From contig JAATGM010000020.1 in NCBI GenBank assembly GCA_015654675.1, positions 204,345-268,344 on the forward strand: 64,000 bases of DNA, read 5' to 3'. The stretch is from Planctomycetota bacterium. GTDB taxonomy: Bacteria; Planctomycetota; Phycisphaerae; UBA1845; UTPLA1. Position numbers and translations under genes: made by a program. A model generated the notes under the pieces. That model was not told the DNA's origin. It saw only the letters and a list, made by a program, of their open reading frames with translations, and made no database searches. Below are positions 37,534-48,400 of this stretch, one piece after another. Position 1 is the first letter of the stretch. Every line of letters begins with the position of its first letter.

Positions 37534-37635
37534 GAAGTGAGCCCCAAACACAATCGCGAGGTGTCGCGTGACCCCTCGGCTGATAGTTAAGTATACGCGC
37601 TCGAAGGTGCTCTCGACAAGGCAGGAGATTTTCAG

Positions 37636-40600
37636 ATGTCCAAACGGTCCGTTGCTTTCCTTGTATTGCTGTCGACTGCTTTTGCGTTTCAAGCCCGAGA
37701 AGCGGCTGGATTTGCGATCCTGTACGTGGACGATGATCAAGCCTTGCCCGCAACCGCCGATGGCACCACATGGTCGAAGGCGTATAAGGACTTACGACTG
37801 GCGATTCAGAAAGCGACGACGCAGCCGGCAACCTTTCCCGAAATTCGCGTTGCCGGCGGCCGGTATCCGACCACACAGAGCACAACCCAGCCCTCTGAAT
37901 CGTTCCACTTGCTAAAACTCGTGGCGATTCGTGGCGGCTATCGTGGTTTGAGTGATCTTCCTAATGCGGACACGCGCGATGTCGACGCCAATGTTTCTAT
38001 TCTCACCGGAGACATCGACGGCGACGGACTCCTAGACGACGATAACGCGGTCGTGGTCGTGGATGCCAGGCAACCCAATTCTTCGGCGACTGACAACACG
38101 GCAGTATTGGACGGATTCACGATCACCGGCGGCAATGGTGGTGCGCCCGTGGCCATCGGCGAAAACGAGTACAGCGCCGGGGCGGGCCTTTATTGTCCTG
38201 GGACAGAACGCACCGGAACCGCTTCGAGCCCCTTCATCACGAACTGCCTCTTTATCGGAAATCGAACCAAACGCCCGGGTCATCCGCAGCGCGGCGGAGG
38301 CCTGTTCGTCGGTGTCAATTCGAACCTCAATATCAGTGGCTGTACGTTTATCGATAATGAGGCTGGCGACGGCGGCGGCGTTTACATGATGACGCCCGGC
38401 ACGTCCTTTTCAATGGCACGCTGCACGTTTATCAAGAACAAGGCGGATGAAGCTGGCGGCGGCGCAGTGTTCATCCTGGCGGAAACCGGTTCCAGCCCCG
38501 TCCCATTCATCAACTGTGTCTTCCGCCGGAACGAATCTCTGAAGGCCGAGGGTGGCGCGATATTCGCCGGATTGACCAACTCCCGCGAGCTGCGCATCAT
38601 CAACGGATTGTTTGACCGCAATTTTTCCGTGAAGAGTGGCGGCGGCATCTACGCCGAATCGTCGTCGACGCTCAATCTGGTCAATTGCACGCTCTCCGGC
38701 AATCGCTCCACGGTCGCCCAGGGCGGCGGCGTATTTGTCAACAACAGTACCGCTACTCTCGTCAATTGCATCCTGCGCGGCAATGAGTCAATCGACTCCG
38801 GTCTGTTTGACAAGCAACTAGCCACCAATTTCATCGCGATTACGCTGAATTACAGCCACGTTGAGGGCTGCGCCTCCTGCGGTGGGACCGGGAACAGTGG
38901 CGGCGATCCCAAGTTCGTTAATGCAAGCGCCGGGAATCTCCACCTCAAGTCGGACAGTCCATGCAAGGACGCCGGCGATAATTCAAGCTATACGAGCGCC
39001 GGAGGCGGAGTCGATTTAGACGGTCATACACGCCCGGCCAGCACGTCACAGCCGGTTGACCGTGGTCCTTACGAAATCGGTGCGGCGATCAATTCGGATT
39101 GCAATAACAATGGCATCGATGACAAGTGCGAGACAAATTGTGGCGCGATGGGTTGCAGCGGCGTGCCCGGATGCGGGACCGCGCCGGATTGCGATCACAA
39201 CGATGTTCCGGACGTATGCGACATTGCGGCCGATCGGAGCTTGGACTGCGATGGCGACGGCGTCATGAATGCCTGCGAGTCGCCGCCATTCGTCGATTGC
39301 AATCGAAATTGCCGTGTGGACTCGGCTGACATCACTTGTGGTGGCAACAACACCTGCGACGATCTCGCGGGCAGTTTCGACTGCAACGGCAACGGCGTTC
39401 CGGATGAATGCGAATTCGTCCAGCCGCTCGTGGCGACCACGACCGACGACTTCAATCGCGGGACGAAGATCAATCTGAACACGGGGGCCGGCGGTTTGTT
39501 GCAGCGCAATACGGCGGACGCGACGAAACCGCTTCCATACCTCTGGGTACCTACCCAGAAGCCGGGTTCTAACATTGTGCGGATCAACACGGCGGCGGCG
39601 GCATCGACGCAGCCAACCACCATCCCGGTTCTCGGTGAATATCGCGCGTCGCCTTCCCACCACATTGATGAGTCCCCTTCGCTGGTACCGGTGGTAGCGA
39701 CTCCCGAACGCGTAGCCGTGGATCTGGATGGTTCAGTCTGGGCAGGCGATAAGGACGACAATTTCAATAATCAAGGCGCAGTGGTGAAGATCGGATCAGT
39801 CATGGGCGGAACGCGCGTAAACGCCAACGGCGCGCTTGACCCCCACGGACAATACCTGAAGGCGCCCTTCAAATACTGCACCTGCGAAGACCGCGACGGC
39901 GATGGACTGATCAAGACCTCGCGTGGATATGGAGACGCTCTACCATGGGAAAATATCGACGGGCGCGACGACAATGGCGGCGTCGAGAACGCCGAGGATG
40001 AATGCATCATTCGATACAGCCGCGTATCGGGTACCGAAGTTCGATTGGTTGCGATTGACAGACAAAATAACGTATGGGTCGGCGGCTCGCTCAATCATGA
40101 GCACCAGAAACTCAACGGGTTCAGTGGGGCAGTCGAGGCCGGAACCGGATTCAATCCCGGCATTGGCGGGGGCGGTGGATTAGTGGACTGCCAGAACTAT
40201 GTCTGGGCTACGTCAAGTGATGGTTCCAACGTCCTATGGTTTGATCCATCTGATCTCGAACACTCCCACACTGTGCAAGTACCGAGCACGGGCACTGGAA
40301 TCGACCTGTTAGGAAACCTTTGGTTTACAAGAGGCCTGAATCTCATTCCAGGCGAAGTGCGGCGAGTAAAGCCGAATTGGGAGGTCGGCGACGGGCACGA
40401 CACCGGCGGGTCGGGTGGAACGACGGGAATTTGCATCGCTCCCTCCGATGGAAATATCTGGGTTGCCAACAGTGGAAACAGCAACGGGAGCGATGTATCG
40501 CGACTCAACTCGACGGCGACCGTCGTCCGCAAGGTCATCAGCGTCGGGACTTCGGGGGGCGAAGAGCCGACAGCCATTTCGATCGACGCGGCCGGCAAGG

Positions 40601-42135
40601 TATGGACGGCCTGCTATAACACGTCCAGCGTGGTTCGGATCGATCCGGGTGCTGACACGGACGGGCTCGGCAAGGTGGATTTGACGGTCGACTTGAACAC
40701 ACCGACCGGCCCGGATTGCCTCGGAGACATGACCGGCATGGTCGCGCTGCAAACGAGCGCCACCGGGACGTGGTCGATTGTGCATGACGGAGTCGATCCG
40801 GGCATTGAATGGGGCTGCGTTCGCTGGAACACTGAGAACTGTGCCAGTCCGCCCATCCCATTTGGAACATCGCTTGATGTTAGCGTACGTGCAGCGGAGA
40901 AGCGACTGGCCCTCACCACACAGCCGTATACCGAGGACGTGCCAAACGGCGCCAGTCTCTCCGGTCTCGTGGGCAGGTTCGTCGAAGTTCGCGTTCGATT
41001 CCATGGAACTTGCCCAGAGGCGTCTTTTGCGACACCCGTCTTGTGCGATCTTGAAATTCGGCCGGTGGTCTCATGCGTCAAGGGCAATTGTAATCACGAC
41101 GCATTTAACAAGATCAACGGCGACGACATTCAGCCGTTCGTCCGAGCCTTGCTGGGGGCGACCACGTGCCTGTTCGATATTTGTCCGGCGGACATGAATA
41201 ATAACGGCACGGTGACCAGCGCGGACATTCCGTGCTTCCTCAATAAACTAGTGAACCCGAACGGCGTCGACTCCTGTTCGGGCTACAACGCTTGCGGGCA
41301 ACTGGAAGCCCCCAGCCCGCGTTCGGGCGACTGTAACACGAACGGCACTCCCGACGACAATGACATCGCTGCTGGGACGAGCCAGGACTGCAACAACAAC
41401 TTCATCCCCGACGAATGCGACATCGCCGCTGGCGATCCGGACGGCGATGGCCACGTCAGCAATGACGTGGATGCAAACGGCGTCCCCGACGAGTGCCAGA
41501 CGGACTGCAATCACAACAGCGTTCCCGACGCCAAGGACATCGCGGTTGCCACAAGCAACGACGTGAACTCGAACGGTGTCCCGGACGAATGCGAGAAGGA
41601 TTGCAATCACAACAGCATTCCGGATTCGTGGGACATCAGCCAGCACACGAGCGCCGACTGCAACGCCAACGGCATTCCGGATAGCTGCGAATCGGATTGC
41701 AACTCGAACGGAGTGCCGGACGACTGCGATATCGACCCGACCGACCCGGATGGCGACTCGGTCGTTTATCCGGATTGCAACAACAGCAGTCTCCCCGATG
41801 AATGCGATTTCAACCTTTCTCTGCACCCATCCTATGACTGCAACGAAAATGGGATTCCGGATGAGTGCGACATTGCGTCAGAATACAGCACGGACACGAA
41901 CACGAACGGCATTCCCGACGAGTGCGATTACATTCTGGGTCGGGCGGGCGGCACAGAGGGCCAGTCGGAGTTCGACGCAGAGGCCGCGTGGCTAGAGTTC
42001 TATGAATGGGAGATCACCGAGCACGATGCGCTAATGGAGATGTACCCAGCCGATCGCTTCCAGGCAACGCTCGACAAACTCTACGAACTCGGATTGCCCG
42101 AAGCGATCCCGTGGGCGCATGTTGCGACTCCCTAA
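37636..42135 (+). CDS. Giant secreted protein: beta-helix, propeller, dockerin and DCNxNGxPDxCD repeats
   Basis: 1,499 residues from ATG 37636 (AGGAGA upstream), signal peptide about 1-25. In order: an N-terminal right-handed beta-helix (about 30-480) with repeated GGG-x-F/Y and CTF motifs as in polymorphic outer-membrane/PbH1 proteins; a Cys-rich block with DCNNNGIDDKCE- and DCNGNGVPDECE-type units (490-595); a streptogramin-lyase/NHL-like propeller (about 600-1,050: VDLDGSVWAGD, NNVWVGG, GNLWFT, NIWVANSG, KVWTACYN); a dockerin-like pair (NCNHD...NGDDIQPF and ADMNNNGTVTSADIPCF, about 1,145-1,205); and about ten further DCNxNxxPDxCD units (1,225-1,435). The tail is acidic. It is probably an extracellular matrix-type protein, with calcium bound by the Asp/Asn-rich repeats. 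A hairpin terminator follows. Confidence 0.85.
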   Translation: MSKRSVAFLVLLSTAFAFQAREAAGFAILYVDDDQALPATADGTTWSKAYKDLRLAIQKATTQPATFPEIRVAGGRYPTTQSTTQPSESFHLLKLVAIRGGYRGLSDLPNADTRDVDANVSILTGDIDGDGLLDDDNAVVVVDARQPNSSATDNTAVLDGFTITGGNGGAPVAIGENEYSAGAGLYCPGTERTGTASSPFITNCLFIGNRTKRPGHPQRGGGLFVGVNSNLNISGCTFIDNEAGDGGGVYMMTPGTSFSMARCTFIKNKADEAGGGAVFILAETGSSPVPFINCVFRRNESLKAEGGAIFAGLTNSRELRIINGLFDRNFSVKSGGGIYAESSSTLNLVNCTLSGNRSTVAQGGGVFVNNSTATLVNCILRGNESIDSGLFDKQLATNFIAITLNYSHVEGCASCGGTGNSGGDPKFVNASAGNLHLKSDSPCKDAGDNSSYTSAGGGVDLDGHTRPASTSQPVDRGPYEIGAAINSDCNNNGIDDKCETNCGAMGCSGVPGCGTAPDCDHNDVPDVCDIAADRSLDCDGDGVMNACESPPFVDCNRNCRVDSADITCGGNNTCDDLAGSFDCNGNGVPDECEFVQPLVATTTDDFNRGTKINLNTGAGGLLQRNTADATKPLPYLWVPTQKPGSNIVRINTAAAASTQPTTIPVLGEYRASPSHHIDESPSLVPVVATPERVAVDLDGSVWAGDKDDNFNNQGAVVKIGSVMGGTRVNANGALDPHGQYLKAPFKYCTCEDRDGDGLIKTSRGYGDALPWENIDGRDDNGGVENAEDECIIRYSRVSGTEVRLVAIDRQNNVWVGGSLNHEHQKLNGFSGAVEAGTGFNPGIGGGGGLVDCQNYVWATSSDGSNVLWFDPSDLEHSHTVQVPSTGTGIDLLGNLWFTRGLNLIPGEVRRVKPNWEVGDGHDTGGSGGTTGICIAPSDGNIWVANSGNSNGSDVSRLNSTATVVRKVISVGTSGGEEPTAISIDAAGKVWTACYNTSSVVRIDPGADTDGLGKVDLTVDLNTPTGPDCLGDMTGMVALQTSATGTWSIVHDGVDPGIEWGCVRWNTENCASPPIPFGTSLDVSVRAAEKRLALTTQPYTEDVPNGASLSGLVGRFVEVRVRFHGTCPEASFATPVLCDLEIRPVVSCVKGNCNHDAFNKINGDDIQPFVRALLGATTCLFDICPADMNNNGTVTSADIPCFLNKLVNPNGVDSCSGYNACGQLEAPSPRSGDCNTNGTPDDNDIAAGTSQDCNNNFIPDECDIAAGDPDGDGHVSNDVDANGVPDECQTDCNHNSVPDAKDIAVATSNDVNSNGVPDECEKDCNHNSIPDSWDISQHTSADCNANGIPDSCESDCNSNGVPDDCDIDPTDPDGDSVVYPDCNNSSLPDECDFNLSLHPSYDCNENGIPDECDIASEYSTDTNTNGIPDECDYILGRAGGTEGQSEFDAEAAWLEFYEWEITEHDALMEMYPADRFQATLDKLYELGLPEAIPWAHVATP

Positions 42136-42156
42136 ATAAACTGGGCATTCTGGACC

Positions 42157-42188
42157 GGGCACGGTTGCTTCGAGGAGCAGCCGTGCCC
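42157..42188 (+). terminator. Terminator after the giant secreted-protein gene
   Basis: GGGCACGGTTGCT (42157-42169) and AGCAGCCGTGCCC (42176-42188) form a 13-bp stem (one G-T pair) with a six-base loop; a T-rich but interrupted run follows. Confidence 0.6.
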
Positions 42189-42758
42189 GCTTCGTTTCCG
42201 CGATCACGCCGCTTCGTCTGCAATAGGATCCTGCAGTGTGTCCCTCACACCATGCTCAAGCCTCGCGACCAATCGAAGCAACTTAAATCGCCGTGTCCCG
42301 CGATTACGAATAACGATTGCGATGAAACCGAGAACCGTTGATGCAATCGAAGCACCGTCCGATCGACGGTGGACCCAGGCGAACTGCATCGCGGGATCCC
42401 GACGGACTTTGACCGCCGCGCGTGTCGACGGCGATCGACCATCGAGCGCTGCGTGGGCTGATTGAAGGAATGCCGTCACGTTGGAACGCGATTCGAGAAG
42501 CTGGCCATCAATTTCCTGGCGATGCTTAAGCCGATCGAGCGGTGTCTGCGGATAACTCAGTTTTCAGACAGAGCCTAGCAGCGAGGCGGGTTTCGACGCG
42601 CACCTGCGCGCATCTCAGTTATCGCGACGTTGAGGACTCCAGGTGTGACTCTCACTGCCAGCGGAAGCAGTCCCATCTGTCGGACGTGCCTAACGCCGAT
42701 ATGCTCCGGGAACTGTGCTCCGTGGGTTGGGATTCTGGCTCTCTCCTGCGCGGCGGGA
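42189..42758. other. Long intergenic stretch, possible gene remnant
   Basis: About 570 bases. A minus-strand frame (42204-42479, extendable upstream without a start to about 42550) contains HRQEIDGQLLESRSNVTAF and a hydrophobic IASTVLGFIAIVIRNRG. It looks partly protein-like and could be the end of a broken membrane protein, but no family is recognised. The rest shows nothing. Confidence 0.3.
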
Positions 42759-43958
42759 TCAGTGCCCAAGCCATTCGATCATTACGAGCGACATGTCATC
42801 CTCGAATCCCTTTCCGCCGGCCCATTCCGCGAGCGCATCGATCGCGCGGGTAACGAGCTGCGGCCCGGGGATATCGGCCAGCGAGAGCACGAGCGCCTGT
42901 AGGCGCTCCGCGCCAAACAGTGCGCCGTCGGAGAGTCTGGCCTGCTCGAGGAAACCGTCGGAGTAAATGAAAAACCGATCGCCCGGCTGGAGCTTCAGGG
43001 CGACATCCCGGTAGTCACCGCCCTCGACTAGGCCGAGGGGCAGGCCGCCGTCATCGCTGAGCGGGACCACCGCGCGGGCGCGCACGAGGACAGGCCGCGG
43101 GTGGCCAGCGCTGGCAAAGGTGGCCCGGCCGCTGTGCGTGTCGAGGATGAAGAGCAGCATTGTGAGGAATCGTCGGTCGTTGTCGATGGCGCAGAAGCGG
43201 CGATTCAGCTCCGTGACGATACGCCCGGGCGGATGAACAGGGCCCAGGCCGTAATCACCCTGCGCACCCAGGAGGAGGGAAGCGCCTTGGCCCGCCGTGG
43301 CGAGCGCGTGCATCGCGGTGACGGAGAGAAGGGCCGCAGGTACACCGTGTCCGGCGACGTCGATGACATACGCGATGAGGTACCGGTCGTCGATGAGTTC
43401 CAGGCCGATGGCGTCGCCGCCCAGTTCATCGGTTGGAACATAGGTCCAAGCTGCGCGGACGCGCCGGTTTTCAATCGCCTTCCTCGGGAGCATGGCTCGT
43501 TGCAAGCGGGCGGCGGAGCGCAAGTCGTGCCGCATGCGGGCGCTGGCAGCCGCGAGGGCGCGGTTCTGCTCGTGGAGGGCACGTTCGAGACGAACAACCC
43601 GCTCGCCGGAGAGGACGCGGACGCGGAGTTCTTCGCGGTCGAACGGCTTGGAGACGAAGTCGTCGGCGCCGGCCTCGATGCCGTTGACGATGTCGGACTT
43701 GTTGGTTCGGCCCGTGAGAAGGACGATGTACACGTAGGTCGCGGCGCCGGCCGCGCGAACGCGCTCGATGAGTTCGAGGCCCGAGACGCGGGGCATTTCC
43801 CAATCGGTAATGACGATGTCGAATGGGTTCACGCTGAGGGCCTCCCACGCGGACTGGCCGTCTTCGGCGGCAGTGACGGTGTGTCCCCAGGCCTCGAGTT
43901 GGCGTGCCAGCGAGACGCGAGTAATGCGATCGTCTTCGGCGATGAGAATGCGCATCAT
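42759..43958 (-). CDS. Response regulator with PP2C-type serine phosphatase (RsbU/SpoIIE) output
   Basis: 399 residues from ATG 43958, which overlaps the stop of the Hpt gene (ATGA). The receiver domain has the acidic pair in LIAEDDRI, the phospho-acceptor D52 in DIVITDWEMP and the lysine in DDFVSKPF. After a coiled-coil linker (about 122-150) the PPM/PP2C domain shows the metal-binding aspartates in GGDAIGLELIDD, DVAGHG and GFEDDMSLV. Such proteins dephosphorylate anti-sigma-factor antagonists, so the phosphorelay could feed a partner-switching system; no antagonist is encoded in this window. Last gene of the four-gene signalling operon. Confidence 0.9.
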   Translation of the reverse strand: MMRILIAEDDRITRVSLARQLEAWGHTVTAAEDGQSAWEALSVNPFDIVITDWEMPRVSGLELIERVRAAGAATYVYIVLLTGRTNKSDIVNGIEAGADDFVSKPFDREELRVRVLSGERVVRLERALHEQNRALAAASARMRHDLRSAARLQRAMLPRKAIENRRVRAAWTYVPTDELGGDAIGLELIDDRYLIAYVIDVAGHGVPAALLSVTAMHALATAGQGASLLLGAQGDYGLGPVHPPGRIVTELNRRFCAIDNDRRFLTMLLFILDTHSGRATFASAGHPRPVLVRARAVVPLSDDGGLPLGLVEGGDYRDVALKLQPGDRFFIYSDGFLEQARLSDGALFGAERLQALVLSLADIPGPQLVTRAIDALAEWAGGKGFEDDMSLVMIEWLGH

Positions 43959-44302
43959 GACTTGGCCTTGACGAACTTGAGGAGTTCCTGAGTGAGGGAG
44001 TCGAGGTCGTCGTGGAGCGTCTGCACGGCTGCGGGGGCGGCGGTCAGGTCGCCACTCTTGCCGAATTGCTCGACGCGCTGCGCGGCAGCGTGGGCCTGGG
44101 CGGCGCAGAAATTGGCGATCATGCCCTTGAGGGCGTGCGCGTGGCGTGCCACGGCGGCCGCGTCGCCCGCGCTCACAGCAGTCCGCACCTGTTCCAGGAG
44201 CGGCGGACTTTCGACCGTGAGCATGCTTACCGTCTCGGTAAGAAATGCGACGTCGTTGTCCACGCGGTCCAGCAGTTCCGCCTCGTCGAAATTGTTCGCC
44301 AC
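43955..44302 (-). CDS. Histidine phosphotransfer (Hpt) protein
   Basis: 115 residues from GTG 44302, with AGGAG seven bases upstream. The Hpt signature is ARHAHALKGMIANF, with H56 as the phosphorylated histidine. The whole protein is a single helical bundle. It lies between the HD-GYP and PP2C regulator genes and downstream of the hybrid kinase, so it is well placed to carry phosphate between their receiver domains. Confidence 0.88.
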   Translation of the reverse strand: MANNFDEAELLDRVDNDVAFLTETVSMLTVESPPLLEQVRTAVSAGDAAAVARHAHALKGMIANFCAAQAHAAAQRVEQFGKSGDLTAAPAAVQTLHDDLDSLTQELLKFVKAKS

Positions 44303-44330
44303 TGCCAGTCTCCTAGATTCCCCAAACGAC

Positions 44331-45455
44331 TCATGGTGCACATGGTGACGCCACATCCGGCAGATCGTCTTCGTGCAGGAGCGAACCTGCGTGCCGAAAG
44401 ACGATCTCGCAACTGCGAAGGGCGTCAACGACTTGCGGATCGAACTGCTGGCCTCGTCCCTCGATGATGATGCCCAGAGCCTCATCGTGCGACAGGGCCG
44501 GTTTGTAGACACGCTTGGATGTCAGCGCGTCGTAGACATCAGCGACGCTGACGATGCGGGCTTCGAGCGGGATCGCGTCGCCACTAAGCGCCGCGGGATA
44601 CCCCTTGCCATCCCAGCGTTCGTGGTGCGACGCGGCAATGTTGCGAGCCATCTGGAGCAGCGAGTCGTCTTGGTCTCGCGCCAGGATCGCTTCCAGCGCG
44701 GTTGCGCCGATGCCCGGGTGCCGCTCGATTACCACTCGCTCCTCTGGAGTAAGCAGCCCGGGCTTCAGGAGGATGCTGTCGGGGATTCCCACTTTGCCGA
44801 TGTCGTGGAGCGAGGAGGCGAGCTGGAGATTGACGACCCATTCGTCAGTCAGGTCGTGGACTGTGCGCAACTGCTCGGCCAGCACCCGGCAGTAAGTGGC
44901 GATCCGTTCCAAGTGCTCGCCCGTGTCCGTGTCGCGGCTTTCGGCCAGTTTGGCCAGTCCGAAGATGAGCGTGTTGCGGGCACGGAGCGCATCGGCCTCG
45001 CGTTCGGCGATGAGTTGCCGCTTCTCCGCCTCGTTGAACGCACGCGCCCTCAGGAGCAGCCGGTAGGTGCGCGAGTGATACCGGACGCGAGCGACCAACT
45101 CGGCGCGATGCGGGAGTTTGACGAGGTAGTCATTGGCACCCCGCCGAAACGCCTCCGCCTTGGTGACGGGCTCCTCCTCGGAACTCAGAACTACGAGCGG
45201 TGTCTGTGACGTGGCTGGCTGCGCTCGATATGCCACGATCAGGTCCAGGCCGTCGACTCCCGGCATTACCAAATCCTGCAGTATCACAGAGGGAAGAAAC
45301 CGGACGGCAGTTGCGACGGCCTCGTTCGGGTCGATGCAATGATAGAACTGAACTTCCGGAATTGATGCCAGCATGTGCTGGATGGTCTTGGCGACGATCT
45401 GCTGGTCATCGACCAGAAGCACGACCGGTGCGGCTTCCTCGTCAATTGCCGGCAT
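44331..45455 (-). CDS. Response regulator with HD-GYP domain (c-di-GMP phosphodiesterase type)
   Basis: 374 residues from ATG 45455 (GGAGG six bases upstream; the in-frame ATG 45467 overlaps that site). Receiver: LLVDDQQ, phospho-acceptor D61 in LQDLVMPGVDG, lysine in NDYLVKLPH. A coiled coil (about 137-165) leads to the HD-GYP domain, with H217-D218 in SSLHDIGKVGIPD and HHERWDGKGYP (277-287) containing the GYP motif. Active members hydrolyse c-di-GMP. The gene overlaps the hybrid-kinase gene by 14 bases, so the two are probably translated together and the kinase probably controls it. Confidence 0.92.
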   Translation of the reverse strand: MPAIDEEAAPVVLLVDDQQIVAKTIQHMLASIPEVQFYHCIDPNEAVATAVRFLPSVILQDLVMPGVDGLDLIVAYRAQPATSQTPLVVLSSEEEPVTKAEAFRRGANDYLVKLPHRAELVARVRYHSRTYRLLLRARAFNEAEKRQLIAEREADALRARNTLIFGLAKLAESRDTDTGEHLERIATYCRVLAEQLRTVHDLTDEWVVNLQLASSLHDIGKVGIPDSILLKPGLLTPEERVVIERHPGIGATALEAILARDQDDSLLQMARNIAASHHERWDGKGYPAALSGDAIPLEARIVSVADVYDALTSKRVYKPALSHDEALGIIIEGRGQQFDPQVVDALRSCEIVFRHAGSLLHEDDLPDVASPCAP

Positions 45456-48400
45456 GGGAGCCTCCATTGAGAACCCGCGCAACCTCGGCGAAGAGGAGTT
45501 CGCGCTTAACAGGCTTGGCGACGTAGCCGTCCATGCCCGCGTCCATGCACATATCGCGGTCGCCCTTCATGGCGTTGGCGGTCATCGCGATGATGGGAAG
45601 CCGCGACCCACCCGCTCCCGCCGCGGCCTCGCGGGCCCGGATCGCGCGCGTTGCGTCGAGCCCGTCCATCTCCGGCATCTGCACGTCCATGAGCACGATG
45701 TCGAAGGAGTCGGAGCCGGTCTTCTGCACGGCCTCGCGCCCGTTGTTGGCCACCGCGACGCTATGGCCGGCGCCCTTGAGCACCCTGATCGCGAACTTCT
45801 GATTCACCGCGTTGTCCTCGGCGAGCAGCACCTTGAGCGGTCTGACCGCATCTCCCGGCTCGGCGTCGGCGGGCGCCCGGGCGGGCGCGGCGGCCTTGGC
45901 GAGGTCGGGCGCACCCAGCACCCGCATGACATTGTCCAGCAGCAGTGACTGCTTCACGGGCTTGAGCAGCCTCGCCGCGACACCCAGCTCATTGCACCGG
46001 GCCTGATCACCCGGCGAGGCCGACGAGGTGAGGAGCATGACCGTCGTCGAGCCGAATTGAGGGTGGGCGCGAACGGCGGTGGTGAACTCGAACCCATCCA
46101 TCCCAGGCATGTGGAGGTCGGTGATGATTAACGAGACGGATTGCCCGCCGCTGCTCGCGCGGTCGAGCATGGCGAGCGCGGCCTTGCCGGAGTCCGCGGC
46201 GATGACCTTGAGGCCCCACTGGCCGAGCATGGCGCCGACGATGCGGCGGTTGGTCTCGTTGTCATCGACGACGATCGCCACTTTGCCGGCCAAGGTCTTG
46301 GCCGCGTCCTCGGGCGTCGCCGAGGCACGGGCCACACCCACCTTGAACTTCACGGTGAAGATGAAAGTGCTGCCGACGCCGGGGGTGCTCTCCAGGCGGA
46401 TCTGGCCCCCCATGAGCTCGACGAGCTGCTTGGAGATCGCCAGCCCGAGACCGGTCCCGCCGTACTTGCGGGTGGTGGACTGCTCTGCCTGCTCGAACGC
46501 CTTGAAAAGGCGTGACGCGGCCTCCGGAGCGATGCCGATGCCCGTGTCGCGCACCGAAACTTCCAGCAGCACGTCGTCGCCGTTGCGCTCCTTCTGGGTC
46601 ACGGTGATGACGACTTCGCCCCGATCGGTGAACTTGATGGCGTTGCCGGCGAGGTTAACGATGATCTGGCGGAGCCTGTAGACATCGCCGATGAGCGCAT
46701 CGGGCACTCTGGGGTGGATGTCGTAGGCGAGTTCGACGTCCTTGGCCGAGGCGCGAAGGGCCAGCGGGCTGAGCGTGTCGCCCATGGAATCACGGAGGAG
46801 GAACTCGATTGGGTCGAGCTCGATGCGGCCGGCCTCGATCTTGGAGAAGTCGAGAATGTCGTTGATGAGCGAGAGAAGGGCATCGGCCGACGACTTCACC
46901 GTGACGAGGTAGTCGCGCTGCTCGGCCGTGAGCTCGGTGTCCAGCGCCAGCTCGGTCATTCCCATGATGCCGTTCATGGGTGTGCGGATCTCGTGGCTCA
47001 TGTTCGCCAGGAATGCGCTCTTGGCCTTGGTGGCGTCGTCGGATTTCTGCAGGGCCATGCGGAGGTCGGTCTCCTGCTGCTTGAACGCGGTGATGTCCTG
47101 GATCACGCCGTACATGTCTGTTGGCTTGCCTTCCGCATCCTTGACCACGTGTCCCAGGGCGTGGATCCAGACCAAACGTCCGTCGATCGGCCGTTTGTAC
47201 AGGTACGTCGCGTCGTACATCGGGATCGTGCCGGCGATGGCGGCGGCAAAGTTCTCCGCCGTAGCCTTGGCGATCGCTTCGTCGCCGGCTCGGACACGCG
47301 CGGCCCATTGGTCCAACGGGTAGCGGTGATCCGGGGTTGGCAGCTCTCCCAATATCCTCGCCGCGCGCTCGGAGGGGATATAAGAGCCCGAGTTGTCGAG
47401 CGGGAAGTGCCAGTGCCCGGCGCTGGCAAGGTCCAGGGCGCTGTCGGCGAGAATGTTGATGCGGTTGAGCTCCTCGGCCGGGCGCTGCGACTGCTCGAGC
47501 TGACGGCTCTTGGCTTTGGTCGCGCTCTCGAGCTTCTCCATGGCATCGCGGAGCGTCGCCTCGTCCTTGATGCGCTGGGTGATGTCCTGGTACACACCGT
47601 ACATGTAGCGAATGTGCCCGTTCTCAGCCCGCACGACCTTGCCGAGAGCGTGGACCCAGATGACGTTTCCGTCCGCCGGTCGCTTGTACGCGTAGGTCGC
47701 TTGATAGTTCTGGTAGCGCCCTTCTATCGCTCCCTGGTAGCGCTCGGCGGTTTGCTTGGCGACCTCCGGATCGGCCTCAATAAGGCGGGCGAACCACTCG
47801 TTCTGAAGGTGGTAGCGTCCATCGGGCTTGACGGGTTCTCCAAGGATCTTCGCCGCGCGTTCCGATTGGTAGTAGTGGTCCGGATCGCTGTAGTCGACGT
47901 GCCAGTAGCCACAGCCGGTGAGCTCGAGCGCAATGTCGGACAGGAAGTTGATGCGCTTGAGCTCTTCGGCCTGACGCTGCTGCGCCTGCTCCATCTGCCT
48001 TTGCTCGGTGACGTCGGTGTTCGTGCCGAACCAGCGGACCACGCGCCCTTGGGCGTCGCGGATTGGCAGGGCCCTCGAGAGGAACCACCTGTACTCGCCG
48101 TCTTTGCTGCGCAGGGGAAAGGTGTCCTCCCATGGCTCGCCAGTGGCAAAGGCGTGCTGGATGCTCTTGACGACGCGTCCGATCTCTTCGGGATGATGAA
48201 CTTTCTGCCACCCCCAACCCTGCATTTCTTCGAGGGTGGTGCCGGTGTAGTCGTACCAGCGCTGATTGTACCAGAAGATGGAACCAGCGGCGTCGGCCAT
48301 CCATGCGAACTGCGCGATGGAGTTCGCGAGCGTGTTGAGCTCCTCGGCCTGACGCTGCAACTCCTGTTCGGCCCGCCGGCGCGCCTCTTCCAACCGCTTC

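Noticed and set aside
42204..42479. 91-codon minus-strand gene
   Set aside because: Some protein-like stretches but no start with a ribosome site, no family and an open-ended 5' side; treated as a possible remnant only.
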